DNA from: Gloeopeniophorella convolvens
Taxonomy: Eukaryota > Basidiomycota > Agaricomycetes > Russulales
Length of the DNA: 64,000 nucleotides
Direction: 5' to 3'
Assembly: GCA_022496205.1 (NCBI GenBank)
Contig: WTXD01000006.1
Span: forward strand, 310,001 to 374,000
How positions within the stretch are numbered: position 1 is the stretch's first letter; every line of letters starts with the position of its first letter. Under the pieces are notes generated by a model. The model did not search any database, was not told where the DNA came from, and was given only the letters and a program-made list of their open reading frames with translations. This document shows positions 37,487 to 49,711 of the stretch, piece by piece. A program made the position numbers and the translations under genes.

Positions 37487-39320
37487 TCAGTCGGCACGCC
37501 CCGTGAGACTCTCGCCGTTGTCCTTGAACTTTTTCAGCTCAGCCTTCCAGGGCTCCCACACATTCCCGTATTTCTTGAGGAGTTGCGTGAGCTCTTCACG
37601 CTGCTCCTTCTGTAGGAGGGTTATGGGTTGCTGTTCGCTGAACGATGTAAAAGGCAAGGGTACCCACAATGTTCTGGGGTTCTTCACCGCCGTATACATC
37701 GGAGAACATTTCTTTGAGCTCGTGCCGCTTCAGCCCTTCCGCGCGCTTGAAAGCACGCATGACGTCCTTCTTGAGCGAATCTTTGAGTTCCTCCTCTTCC
37801 GCATCCGACCACCAGCCACGGTTCTGGAGGAAGAGGCGGTAACGTGCGATAGGGTTATCGATTCGCTTCCTGTCTTCAACTTCTTGCCGTGCGCGGTATG
37901 CAAAGGAGTCATCCGAAGTGGAATGGTGACCGACGCTGTGTATCCATGAGACCTAGTGTGTGCACAGAGAAGCAGGGAAAGATCGAACCGATATGTCATA
38001 GCCTCGAGCAGCACTCCTCTCCCACTCTCCACACACCTCCGTCGCGCTTCCCGCGTCGCATTCAGCACAGCCAGAACGTCATTTCCGTCGACGCGAACGG
38101 TGTCGACACCGTAACCGGCACCCCGGGCCGCGATCCCGTCGCCGAAGTATTGCTCGGACGAGGGCGTCGAGATAGCGAAGCCATTGTTACGCGCGATGAA
38201 CAGCGTCGGAGAGGCGATGGTGGAGGCAAAGAGCATGCCCGCGTGGAAGTCCCCTTCGGACGCTGCACCCTCACCGAAGTACACAGCAGCACAGTTCTTG
38301 CCCCTCCGTGAAGGATCCCGCCGGAGGGCATAAGCAACGCCGGCAGCTTGAGGAATTTGCGTCGCTAACGGGGATGAGATAGTATGGAAGTGGTGCTCAG
38401 GAGAGCCCCAATGCTGTATGCGTAGCTTCGTTCAGGGCGAGGGCGAAGGGCAACAGAGCGAAGGTGCGTACCACTGGCATTTGCCGTCCCTTGCTCGACA
38501 TGTCTTCTTCGTTGCCAAAGCATTGTGCCATGGCTTTGTCGATTCCCCATCCCCGCCAGAGTAGGACGCCTAATTCACGATATTGCCCTGCGCAGGGTCA
38601 GCGTCATGTTCAAAGTTCGCGGCGGGCTCCCCGGCATACCGAGAACTCTAAGTCGGGACGTAAGTAAATGAATGGGAAGACATATTGGGAGGCAACGTAC
38701 TCGTCGTCGGGAAGGAGAGCCGCGGCGGTGCCAACAATCGTTGCTTCTTCGCCGTACTATGACAGAATAAGGTACAGACCTGGAGCATGGGAAAACGGTA
38801 CGCACAGCAGTCATCTGACCCTCAGGTCAATGAACTGGTCAAAAGGAGTATGTCGAGGGGCACGCACGTAGAAAGAGATCTTTCCCTGACGCTGAATATT
38901 ATACAGTAGATTATCCACGATGGGTAGAAGAACCATGTTCTGGTATCTATGATGGTTTGAGCGAACCCCGCTTTGAAAGAGTAAGGAACACAGACATTTT
39001 CCGAGCCAGTTCCTGGTCGAGCTTATGTTCCGGAAGGTTTACATGAGCACGAAAATACATGGAGACGTGACAGAGCATACCTCTGGGAGCTCGGCACCTT
39101 CTATGACGTTTCCGACACCATCCAATATCCTGTATGTGGGTAGGCTTTTCCCGTCCGTCGACACGGCATTGAAGAATAGAGGCTTGGGCGTTATGGGAGA
39201 TTGCGAAGCAGGCAAGAGACCATGGTTTCCCGGGGAGTATCTAGACGGTGTAGCAGATATGCACCTGCGAAATATGTACGAGACGTGGCGAGAATGACGA
39301 GCTGAGAGAGTGCGGATCAT
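37487..39320 (-). CDS. Branched-chain 2-oxoacid dehydrogenase E1 alpha subunit (BCKDHA)
   Basis: Mitochondrial thiamine-diphosphate-dependent decarboxylase subunit of the branched-chain ketoacid dehydrogenase complex (Leu/Ile/Val breakdown). Exons (minus): 39081..39320, 38996..39021, 38868..38946, 38806..38814, 38701..38756, 38640..38647, 38472..38587, 37989..38413, 37668..37935, 37487..37609; 449 aa, closing in frame. The N-terminus [19 protein letters not shown] is an Arg/Ser-rich presequence. Motifs: [67 protein letters not shown], the TPP region [22 protein letters not shown], and the phosphorylation-loop segment [12 protein letters not shown]. Two exons are only 9 nt (Met-Thr-Ala) and 8 nt, yet both restore family-conserved residues exactly, so I am confident in them. 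Confidence 0.94.
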
Positions 39321-39929
39321 GAAGAAAGAGTTGAGGAAGAGGATCCGGGGCAAGCAAGCGCTGGGGTCGGTGTGCGGGTATGCACGTGACCGCGCCGAGT
39401 GCACGGACGCTGGTTCTTTAATTGTGGGCGCCGAGCGCTGGGCGGAGAAGAGGTTCCTGGTTCCCACTCTAGCGCGTCTTGTCCCCATGGCCACTGCTCG
39501 TCCTCGCAGCGCTATAGGCTCGCCGCTCAAAGTCATCCACTCCCAGCGATGCCACCACCTCATTTCCTAGGCGACCTAATCATGAGCCTTTCTCTTTGCC
39601 GTTCCAGAAACGTTTGTTGGACTGTGTCTATCATCCCAACTTCGTTCCTCCCAGTTGCCATCTTCCTAAGCTCACATGCCTCCCTCTCACGTCGGAGTTC
39701 CTCGCTACCGAGGTTGTGGTAGACTATCGGTGACCGAATGCAAACGATAGCCTGAGCAACGGCTTCTCGGGCCTGGCCTCGAGGATCTCTACGTATTTCT
39801 TGCTCTCTCACCTCTCTCTTCCCACTCCTTTGCTTTCTCCACTTCGTTTCTCTTTCTCTCGGAGCTGCGTGCACCTCTGAGCCCTTTCTTTCCCGGCTCA
39901 AGCAAGCATTCCTTTTCTTCGACTAGGCC
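39321..39929. other. Divergent intergenic region
   Basis: About 610 bp between BCKDHA (-) and a membrane protein gene (+). The last 300 bp are strongly CT-rich on the plus strand (5' UTR-like). No other gene seen. Confidence 0.5.
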
Positions 39930-41539
39930 ATGTTGTTCGCCTCGCTGGTGCTGGCTGGCGTATTGGCCTTGGGACCGCAGGCCGCCCTTTCAGCTTTCCA
40001 CTCCATCTCTTTTTCGCCCATTGACCAATGCGGTCCCTTCAATATATCTTTCTCAGGAGGCGAGCCTCCTGCAGCTCTTCCGCTAACCCTCACGGTCGTT
40101 CCCTTCAATTCCACTCCTATCGCCATCACAATCCCCGCTTCAGCGTGGGACGACGCCACCAGCACAGGTGCCTACGTTACCTTTCTTCCCCTCCCAGCCG
40201 GTGAGACCTTGGTGGCATCATTGGATGACGCGGCCGGGAATAGCGTCGCCCTTGTTTCTGATGTCATCAGGATTCAACCCTCCTCGAACACATCCTGCTT
40301 ATCATCGAACTCCACGGCCATCCCCACCCCATATTTCACATTCGACACCCAACTTGCACAGTGTCAGCAGTTCGACGTATCTTGGGACGCAACCGGCTCT
40401 ACGCAGCGTCCTTCGGTCAGGGCGTTTATCCCGCTCGGCCAGTCTATGTATCTCAAGGCAGCAGGATCCGGTGCATCTCAAGCCCCTGCCACTACGTCGT
40501 ATACCGTGGACATCGCACGGGGTTCCCAGGTAGCGCTCCTCCTCGATGACGGGCAAGGAGGCCAGCAAGTCTCGGACTTACTCACGGTTGAGGGTGACAC
40601 GTCCAGTTCAGGGGCGTGCCTTGAGGGCGACTCAAAAGAGTCCCATGCAACAACGGGGGGGATCAGCGCGCCCTCGAATTCCGGCCTGTCAAGGTCTGTC
40701 AGTTTGCACCAGCAACCCGTTCATGCACTGACTTACGAAATAGGCCTGTGATCATTGCGATTGTAGCAGGCATATCCACGGCCGTCTTCGGTGTCCTCGT
40801 CTTGGCCCTCATTTTCGTCCGTCGCGAACGACGGAGGCGTACCGCACGGTTCGCGGAGGCCCTCGAGGCAGGCCTCCAGAGTGGGGGACAACACGACGGG
40901 TCCCATGCCCCCGCTCCTTCCGAATCTGCTCGAACCCGCCCGGAGATGCCAAGATCGCGCGTACTGGCGGATCCTCCGTATCCTACGGAGCAGTTCATGA
41001 CACCGTCTCTACGTTCACCTGTCTCGCTCTCCAGTCGCTCGTCCATCTTCACTCCCTTCGTCCCCTCTGTGTCAGGTTCCAATCGACAGAGCCGTACCAC
41101 GGCGAGCATTCGATCCAAGAGCACAGTCACTGAGCCACGCGTTCGGTCAATCACGGACCTCGATATTGCGAGCATGCTCGAGATGGCTTCTTCGGCCCAG
41201 TCTGAACCAGGGACGCTCCGTGGTTACCAGTATACGTCACCCTCCTTATTGGCGGCGGCTCTTGCCTCTACGTCCCCTGCTCCTGCCCTCATCCCGCCGC
41301 CTCCCAGCGCAGTCGTTCGTCCACTCGGGCAAAAGCGGAGCCAACAGGAACTTGACGTACCTTCCTCCCCGTTGGGAAGATTGTCGGAAGTCTCACTTGA
41401 TTCGCGTCGGCGGCCGTCCATCCCGATCTTAGACACTGTCGTTATTGAACCGGTGAATGCGGCCAGGTCCCAGAGAAGGGCATCGCCAAACTCTTTACGC
41501 GACACGGATGGACGGCCGTGGAGTAATGCGCCGTTGTGA
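39930..41539 (+). CDS. Type I single-pass membrane protein, unknown function
   Basis: Exons 39930..40693 and 40744..41539, 519 aa. Residues 1-21 form a signal peptide (MLFASLVLAGVLALGPQAALS). The extracellular part (about 22-255) has two similar halves, each opening with a Cys-containing strand (FSPIDQCGPFNISFSG and FDTQLAQCQQFDVSW) with N-glycosylation sequons, which suggests a tandem beta-sandwich repeat. The intron sits just before the membrane segment VIIAIVAGISTAVFGVLVLA (about 256-275), followed by a basic stop-transfer RRERRRR. A Ser/Pro-rich cytosolic tail of about 235 residues follows. Agaricomycetes have many such proteins with no known role; a wall sensor is a reasonable but untested idea. 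Confidence 0.78.
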
Positions 41540-42079
41540 TTGCGTTCGGATGCCCAAAGGTCTGAATGTTCCCCCACTGTATCCATATCCCAACGGTCGC
41601 TTATGCCCCCATCACCCAATTCTTCGTACTTCCACCTCTTTGTTATTCTTCTTGGCGCCCCTTTTTCCCCCTCTTTTCTTTCATATCACAATTTGTATGA
41701 AGTGTATCCATAGTCACCGCGGGGGATCCGCACACGTCAAGTTACAAGAGCACGAAATACGATTGCCGACCCGGTTGTTTCATGCCCACGAGCAGCGCAG
41801 TGCAGGACCGCCGGTTCCAATGGATCAGCCTGTGCCTTTAATATATGGGTGGCACCGTGTTGGCGCCTGGTTGAGGAGCTATGATCGGAAACGCTCAAGC
41901 CGGCGCGTTCGAGGGGCAGCTTCAAGTAAGCACGGAGCCATCGCGGAGCACTCCATGCGTCCGAAGAGCACGCAAAGTACCTACACAATAGTAGGTGCAC
42001 AGTCAACGTGTGCAAGTCAGCATGGTCTATACTCCGTCGCGAGCGTATCAAACGAAGGCCCGCACCGACTGCGATAGGA
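41540..42079. other. Convergent intergenic region
   Basis: 540 bp between two convergent genes; T/C-rich at the start (3' UTR-like). Nothing else recognised. Confidence 0.5.
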
Positions 42080-42394
42080 TCACTCAGACTCGTCGCGGGG
42101 CAGCTTCTGCGCCTCCTCCCGTGCCCGTCGCCGGCCACCCATCATGATGTCCAAGTAGTCGGCACCGCCCAATACTGGTCCGGAGCCTGGCGCACGTGGC
42201 TTCGCCTTCTCCTTGAGCGTGGCCTTTTTCTTTGCTGTCGCAGCCGCAGCTGCGGGTGCAGATTTTGACTGTGAAGGAGCAGGGGCCGGTGTGCTCAAAG
42301 TCTTTTTCTGCGGACAGACATGAGTGAGCTGGGCACAATTGTAGATCCAATAAGAGCGCACCGCGCGTTTGTGGACCTTCGCACTTCTCCCCAT
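42080..42394 (-). CDS. Small conserved fungal protein (MGRSAKVHKR type)
   Basis: Exons (minus) 42362..42394 and 42080..42307 give 86 aa. The first exon is 33 nt, encoding MGRSAKVHKRA. It is followed by a Lys/Ala-rich low-complexity middle (KKTLSTPAPAPSQSKSA, AKKKATLKEKAKPRA) and a conserved-looking end GGADYLDIMMGGRRRAREEAQKLP. I recall short fungal proteins with the same ends, all hypothetical. The strong basic charge suggests a nucleolar or ribosome-associated place, but that is only a guess. Confidence 0.65.
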   Translation of the reverse strand: MGRSAKVHKRAVRSYWIYNCAQLTHVCPQKKTLSTPAPAPSQSKSAPAAAAATAKKKATLKEKAKPRAPGSGPVLGGADYLDIMMGGRRRAREEAQKLPRDESE

Positions 42395-42719
42395 TTTCTA
42401 GTCAACAGTTCTTGGTGGCCCTTACCAGGACAAACCGGGTGAGGTGATGATAGTTGTGTATTACGGTCTGTTACGCTGGACATTCCGAGAGCGCGGGAGT
42501 AAAAGGAGGTGCATTTCCGAGTCCGATCAGATAAGATAAGATGCGAGTAAAGGCAGTGATGCTGGCAAAGCAGGGAGAGATTATTCTAAAGAAACCCATG
42601 CGATGCTCTAGCATATATATGGAGACAGTTGCACAAAAGATCGGGACAACAACTGCACACGCGACAGCGCGCATACAATGATAAAATACATCAGAGAGAA
42701 TTGCAGATCAGTGGCAAAT
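42395..42719. other. Intergenic upstream of the 86-aa gene
   Basis: 325 bp between the start of the small gene and the stop of DAHP synthase, both on the minus strand. No further feature recognised. Confidence 0.45.
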
Positions 42720-44118
<1,399 letters not shown>

Positions 44119-45734
44119 GTCTAGGTCTGCCACTGAAGATGAGATGCAGGTGAGTTGGAGGGAAATGCAAGGGAGGTGAATGATTCGGCAGAAGGAAATC
44201 CCACCCACTTTTATACAAGAGAGAGGTTGAATGCGATGCGTATTACGATTTGATTCCTGGGGATACGTTACGGCCTACCGCAAGCTGGTCGTTGCGGTGA
44301 ACCTGTCCGAGTCATGGGCTCATACCCATCGTCACACCTCATGTCACGCCCGCTTGATTACTAAGCGTCCGTCTCCGACCCGTTTCTCATTGTTGCGCTC
44401 TCCATCCCGTGGTTTCTGGGAATGGCCCAACACCTATTGTGGCCGATTGCACGCATCCGCCGGCCTCAGAGGCGGTCGTCGTCGGACTTATTATCTCGCC
44501 ATCGAAGCTACGCTGGTCAAGAAGCTCTGAGAAGACCCTCGCATACTGACTGATTTTTCGGTACCTCTGCCTTGGCGGCCTGCCAATCACGAGAGGCTGG
44601 CCTTCACCGCCATCAACGCACTTTGCAGCATCATGTCACTCTGGCTTGATCTCGCGTCTCGTTTCAGCGCCGGTTGTTCCACTGTAGCCGGTGATATAGG
44701 GACTCGTCTTGATTGCGCTGCCGGACTGGTGCGCGCATGATGTCAGCTTTCGGAAGGTCGTGGATTAAATATCTTTAATCGCGCACACATGGGCGCGTTG
44801 CAGGGCAGCCCGGCCATCGGGCCAATGCTGTGTCTCACAACAAGCAAACGTGCCGACGCCCCTTCGCTGCCTCTCCTCTATCTCCGATGTATGCGAAATC
44901 TGATCTCATCGCCATCCAATGGCAGTCACCGCGCTCTGTTGCGGTCCCTCTCTGGGTCCTGGAGAGATGACACCACGGTCGGAACCTACCCACTGTGGCT
45001 CTCTGCGTTCCAGCAGCCACTTGACTGTCATCAGTCCACACTCAGCAAATGTGGTGCTCTTGTATAGCCTGGACGATTTTTTCTTATGACCTGGCCGGTA
45101 CCGTTCTCGGCGGAAACAAGGCGCCTGTCAGGTCCTGATTGTGGCGAACCGCGAGTACCAGAATCCCGATTCGTAGGGGATAGATAGCGACTGGACGGCT
45201 CGTCCATGTACCATACATGTCTGATGGAGCGATGCCATAGCTCACCCACTACGCGCGATCCGGGAGCTGTTGAATTTGTGTTGAATCCTTTCGTGACTTC
45301 GGCGTTCGGTTGATTGTATTGATGTAATGATTTAATTGTCCACAGCCTGGCAAACTTCCGCGGTGAGAGTTTGCCCTACAATCTTGGGTCAATGTACGCG
45401 GAATACCGCGTATGCATAAGGCCCTGGCTCCGAACATCAAGGACTCCATAGCTTCGGGTCGAAGAACTCGAAGACTTTGATCGGACTGTGCGGAAAAACC
45501 CGCGTGGCTCTCGCGTGGCAAGCGGCCCGGAGCGGTTCCGTCGCCATGAACGTGCCCGGGCGCCTCAGCTCTCAGCTCCGCCTCCTCACTGCGTTCCTGC
45601 CAGCGTAGGTCCCATTGTCCTGCATTTCTCTCATAATCACCCTCATTTCGCCATCCGCCACAACGAAGAACTCGCATCCGACCGCTGGAGATAGGTCACG
45701 TCACAGACACCGTCCATAAAATCCAATTTCAACC
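44119..45734. other. Long intergenic region, about 1.6 kb
   Basis: Divergent space between DAHP synthase (-) and TIM9 (+). It contains the DAHPS TATA box and an imperfect 18-bp palindrome at 44763-44780 (GATTAAATATCTTTAATC). The short frames on both strands show no recognisable motif or splice pattern. Confidence 0.45.
44208..44215 (-). promoter_or_regulatory. TATA box of the DAHP synthase gene
   Basis: TATAAAAG on the minus strand, 90 bp upstream of the ATG at 44118. A GAGTCA hexamer (TGACTC on the minus strand, a Gcn4/CPC1-type core) sits about 95 bp further upstream at 44309-44314. Confidence 0.5.
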
Positions 45735-46166
45735 ATGGACTTCTCAGGATTCAATGCGGCCGAGCAGGCGCATATGACCCGCGTTATTGAAAAGAAACAG
45801 GTTCGCACACCTCGTCTCTGTCCGAAGCGGCCGTTGTTCTAAACTCTGTCGCTAGATGCAAGACTTCATGCGGATGTACTCGAACCTTGTGGAACGCTGC
45901 TTCACGTCGTGCTGCAACGACTTCACCAGCAAGGCCTTGTCTTCGAAAGAGGTATGGAACTCCCGTTTACATCGCGTAACCTCTTGACCGACGATGCAAT
46001 AGGAGCAATGCATGATGAATTGCGCTGACAAGTTTTTGAAGCATTCGGAGCGCGTGGGAGCTCGCTTCGCTGAGCAGAATGCCGGTGCGTGTCCCGACTT
46101 AGAAACAGCGACCCTTCATACTGACAACCACTTCGCGCAGAGGCTATGGGTACCGCTCAAAAGTAG
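45735..46166 (+). CDS. TIM9: Mitochondrial intermembrane space chaperone Tim9
   Basis: Small Tim chaperone that escorts hydrophobic carrier proteins through the intermembrane space as a Tim9-Tim10 hexamer. Exons 45735..45800, 45856..45951, 46003..46084, 46141..46166; 89 aa, the usual length. The twin CX3C motif is present ([11 protein letters not shown] and [11 protein letters not shown]), with the family N-terminus [14 protein letters not shown] and [16 protein letters not shown]. An extra Cys directly follows the first CX3C. The last exon encodes only nine residues. Confidence 0.95.
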
Positions 46167-46897
46167 AGCGGCAGCTATCTATTTTTCGTACTTACGCTGT
46201 CCTGTTAATATCGCAATTCCTCACTGCTCTCCCTCTTCACGATTTCCTTGAACTCGTTGTCTACTGAGACGACTCGACTTGCTCCCGCCATGATAAGCGC
46301 ATATGTGTAGATGGGGTGAGGACACGCTGTGCTTGGCTGCGCGCCTTTTCAAGATCTCGCCACCCGCATCGCGCTACCCGGTCTCCGTGGGCACGAGGGC
46401 CGCTACAAATACCTCACCGCAAAATGTTGACTTTCAAGTTGGTTCTGACGAGTTTCGCGAGTTTGCGCCGTCTCTAGGGATGGCCCACATGGTGCACAGT
46501 TGTGAAGAAGCATCACCCTTTCTCCAGCTCGGCAGTCGGCGTTCCCGGAGACGCAACGTCAACCAGATTGCCTTGCTTGAAAGTTCAGTTACTTTCCCGT
46601 GTCATGGTTTTCGTACTCATTTGTCAAAGGCCTCTCTCGCTTCGGACCGCTCGAAAGAACTCCCCGAGAGACGCTCCGTTTCAGGCCGCCCGCGATCCTG
46701 ACGTAGCCTTGCTCCTGGGCCTCTCGGAGTCGAGTGAATGGGGGACGCGTCAGTGGGAAACCAGTGGGAAACGCGTTGCGGTCACGTGGCCCTGGCCCTG
46801 GCGGGCTCGAACTCTTCCGAGTACCGAGCTGGAGACTCTGACAAACACCTCTTTTCCTTTCCCCAGCGACATTCCCCTATTCTCGCAAAGTTCAATC
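46167..46897. other. Intergenic between TIM9 and the peroxiredoxin gene
   Basis: 731 bp. Near its 3' end it carries two ACGCGT hexamers and a CACGTG (annotated separately). No further gene seen. Confidence 0.5.
46745..46788 (+). promoter_or_regulatory. Paired ACGCGT boxes with repeat and CACGTG upstream of the peroxiredoxin gene
   Basis: ACGCGT occurs at 46745-46750 and 46771-46776, flanking a direct repeat of CAGTGGGAAA; CACGTG follows at 46783-46788. The cluster lies 110-150 bp before the ATG. ACGCGT is the MluI cell-cycle box and CACGTG the bHLH E-box; use here is inferred. Confidence 0.45.
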
Positions 46898-47622
46898 ATG
46901 TCAGATCACCCGCTCTTCGGCCAGAGCGCCCCCGCATTTTCTCTGCCCAATGCTGATGGTACGACATACGAGTTCAAGCCCGGCACGCAGAGCGTCCCTG
47001 TAGCCGTGTTCTTCTACCCCAAGGCCGGTGCGTACACTTAATTCCGCAGTTCAACTCGCAGTCTTGCTCAAGGACACATCCAGGCTCGCTTGGCTGCACG
47101 AAGGAGGTCTGCTCTTTCCGCGATGCGCTCAACGGTACGTTTTACGTTTCAGGGGCTCCATCCAACGTGTAGCTGAAGCAGTGTACGTCACAGAGAAAAT
47201 CGAGTTCAAAGATTCGGGGATTGTGGTCATTGGCATCTCGCCCGACTCGGTTGCGACGCTCAAGAGCTTTGTCGCGAAGCACAACGTAACTGTGTGTTTC
47301 CTCCCTGTTTCCCTGTCGCATGCACTGGCTAACGAGGGCAGTACCCCATGCTGAGCGACAGTGCCGGAGAGGCGCGTAAGCTATATAGCGTCGGCCGTGG
47401 GCTTTTGGGGCTCTCTGAGGGACGCGTCACCTTCTTTGTTGACAAAGACGGCACTGTTCGGTGCGTCCTTTACGTGCATTCACATAGTTATCCCTGACCC
47501 AGCGCAGGGACGTGTTTGATTCAGTGCTCAACTTCAACGGCCACATCAAGGCTGTGTCGCGCGCACTCGAGCAGTACGGCAGCAAGAGTACGCCCTCGGC
47601 GACGTCGGCGACCAACGCTTAG
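46898..47622 (+). CDS. Peroxiredoxin, PrxQ/BCP type
   Basis: Thiol peroxidase that reduces hydroperoxides using thioredoxin. Exons 46898..47027, 47084..47134, 47194..47291, 47342..47460 and 47508..47622; 170 aa, closing in frame. Motifs: LFGQSAPAFSLPNADG at the start, VAVFFYPKAGSLGCTKEVCSFRD with the peroxidatic Cys and a resolving Cys five residues later (the BCP/PrxQ arrangement), VVIGISPDSVATLKSF, YPMLSDSAGEARKLY and RVTFFVDKDGTVRDVFDS. The usual threonine of the TPGCT motif is replaced (SLGCT). No targeting sequence is seen. It is similar to yeast nuclear Dot5, but shorter and without the N-terminal extension. Confidence 0.9.
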
Positions 47623-48028
47623 CGCTGGGACTCGGCGACAAGTGGTCAAATCCGCAATCGTGTGAACGGGCGTCGGAGACCGGGATCCGCAGCCAGTTAC
47701 AGAGTCTTGTTTTGTGTTTTGTTATGTCGTTGCGTTTTGTCAGCATACCGTTAGTCCTACTCTATCTCTTCAATGTTGTGGCGGGCAGGCAAGATCATCT
47801 TGCGGGCCGGACGTGTTGTGCGGTCGCTTCCTGACTACAGTAAGGTGGATCAGGGTCAAGGTGGACGCGGACCTAGTCTAATCACATGTCTGCCATGCCC
47901 CGGCCGTATCAGTTTGGCGAGCCGGTTGAGAGCATCCCACAGCGGACGCCGGACATATAACACATATCACCACTCTCTCCCGGCGCAGAATACCAGCAGC
48001 GTTTGCCAGCACCTACCCGAAAACGAAG
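47623..48028. other. Intergenic between the peroxiredoxin and nitronate monooxygenase genes
   Basis: About 400 bp, with a T/G-rich 3' UTR-like segment at 47700-47760. No gene seen. Confidence 0.45.
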
Positions 48029-49545
<1,517 letters not shown>

Positions 49546-49711
49546 GGGACCAGCAATGATTTATAACAACCGTGCTACATTGTGAGAGAGAGAGCGCGTC
49601 CACGTGACCGCGTCTTGCCTCGTGTTGGCCACGCGCCGTTAAAGTCGAACTGAACCCTGCGTCGTTCCTTTGGCCACTGTCTCTGCATTTATCTCGCAGC
49701 AAGACACAAAC

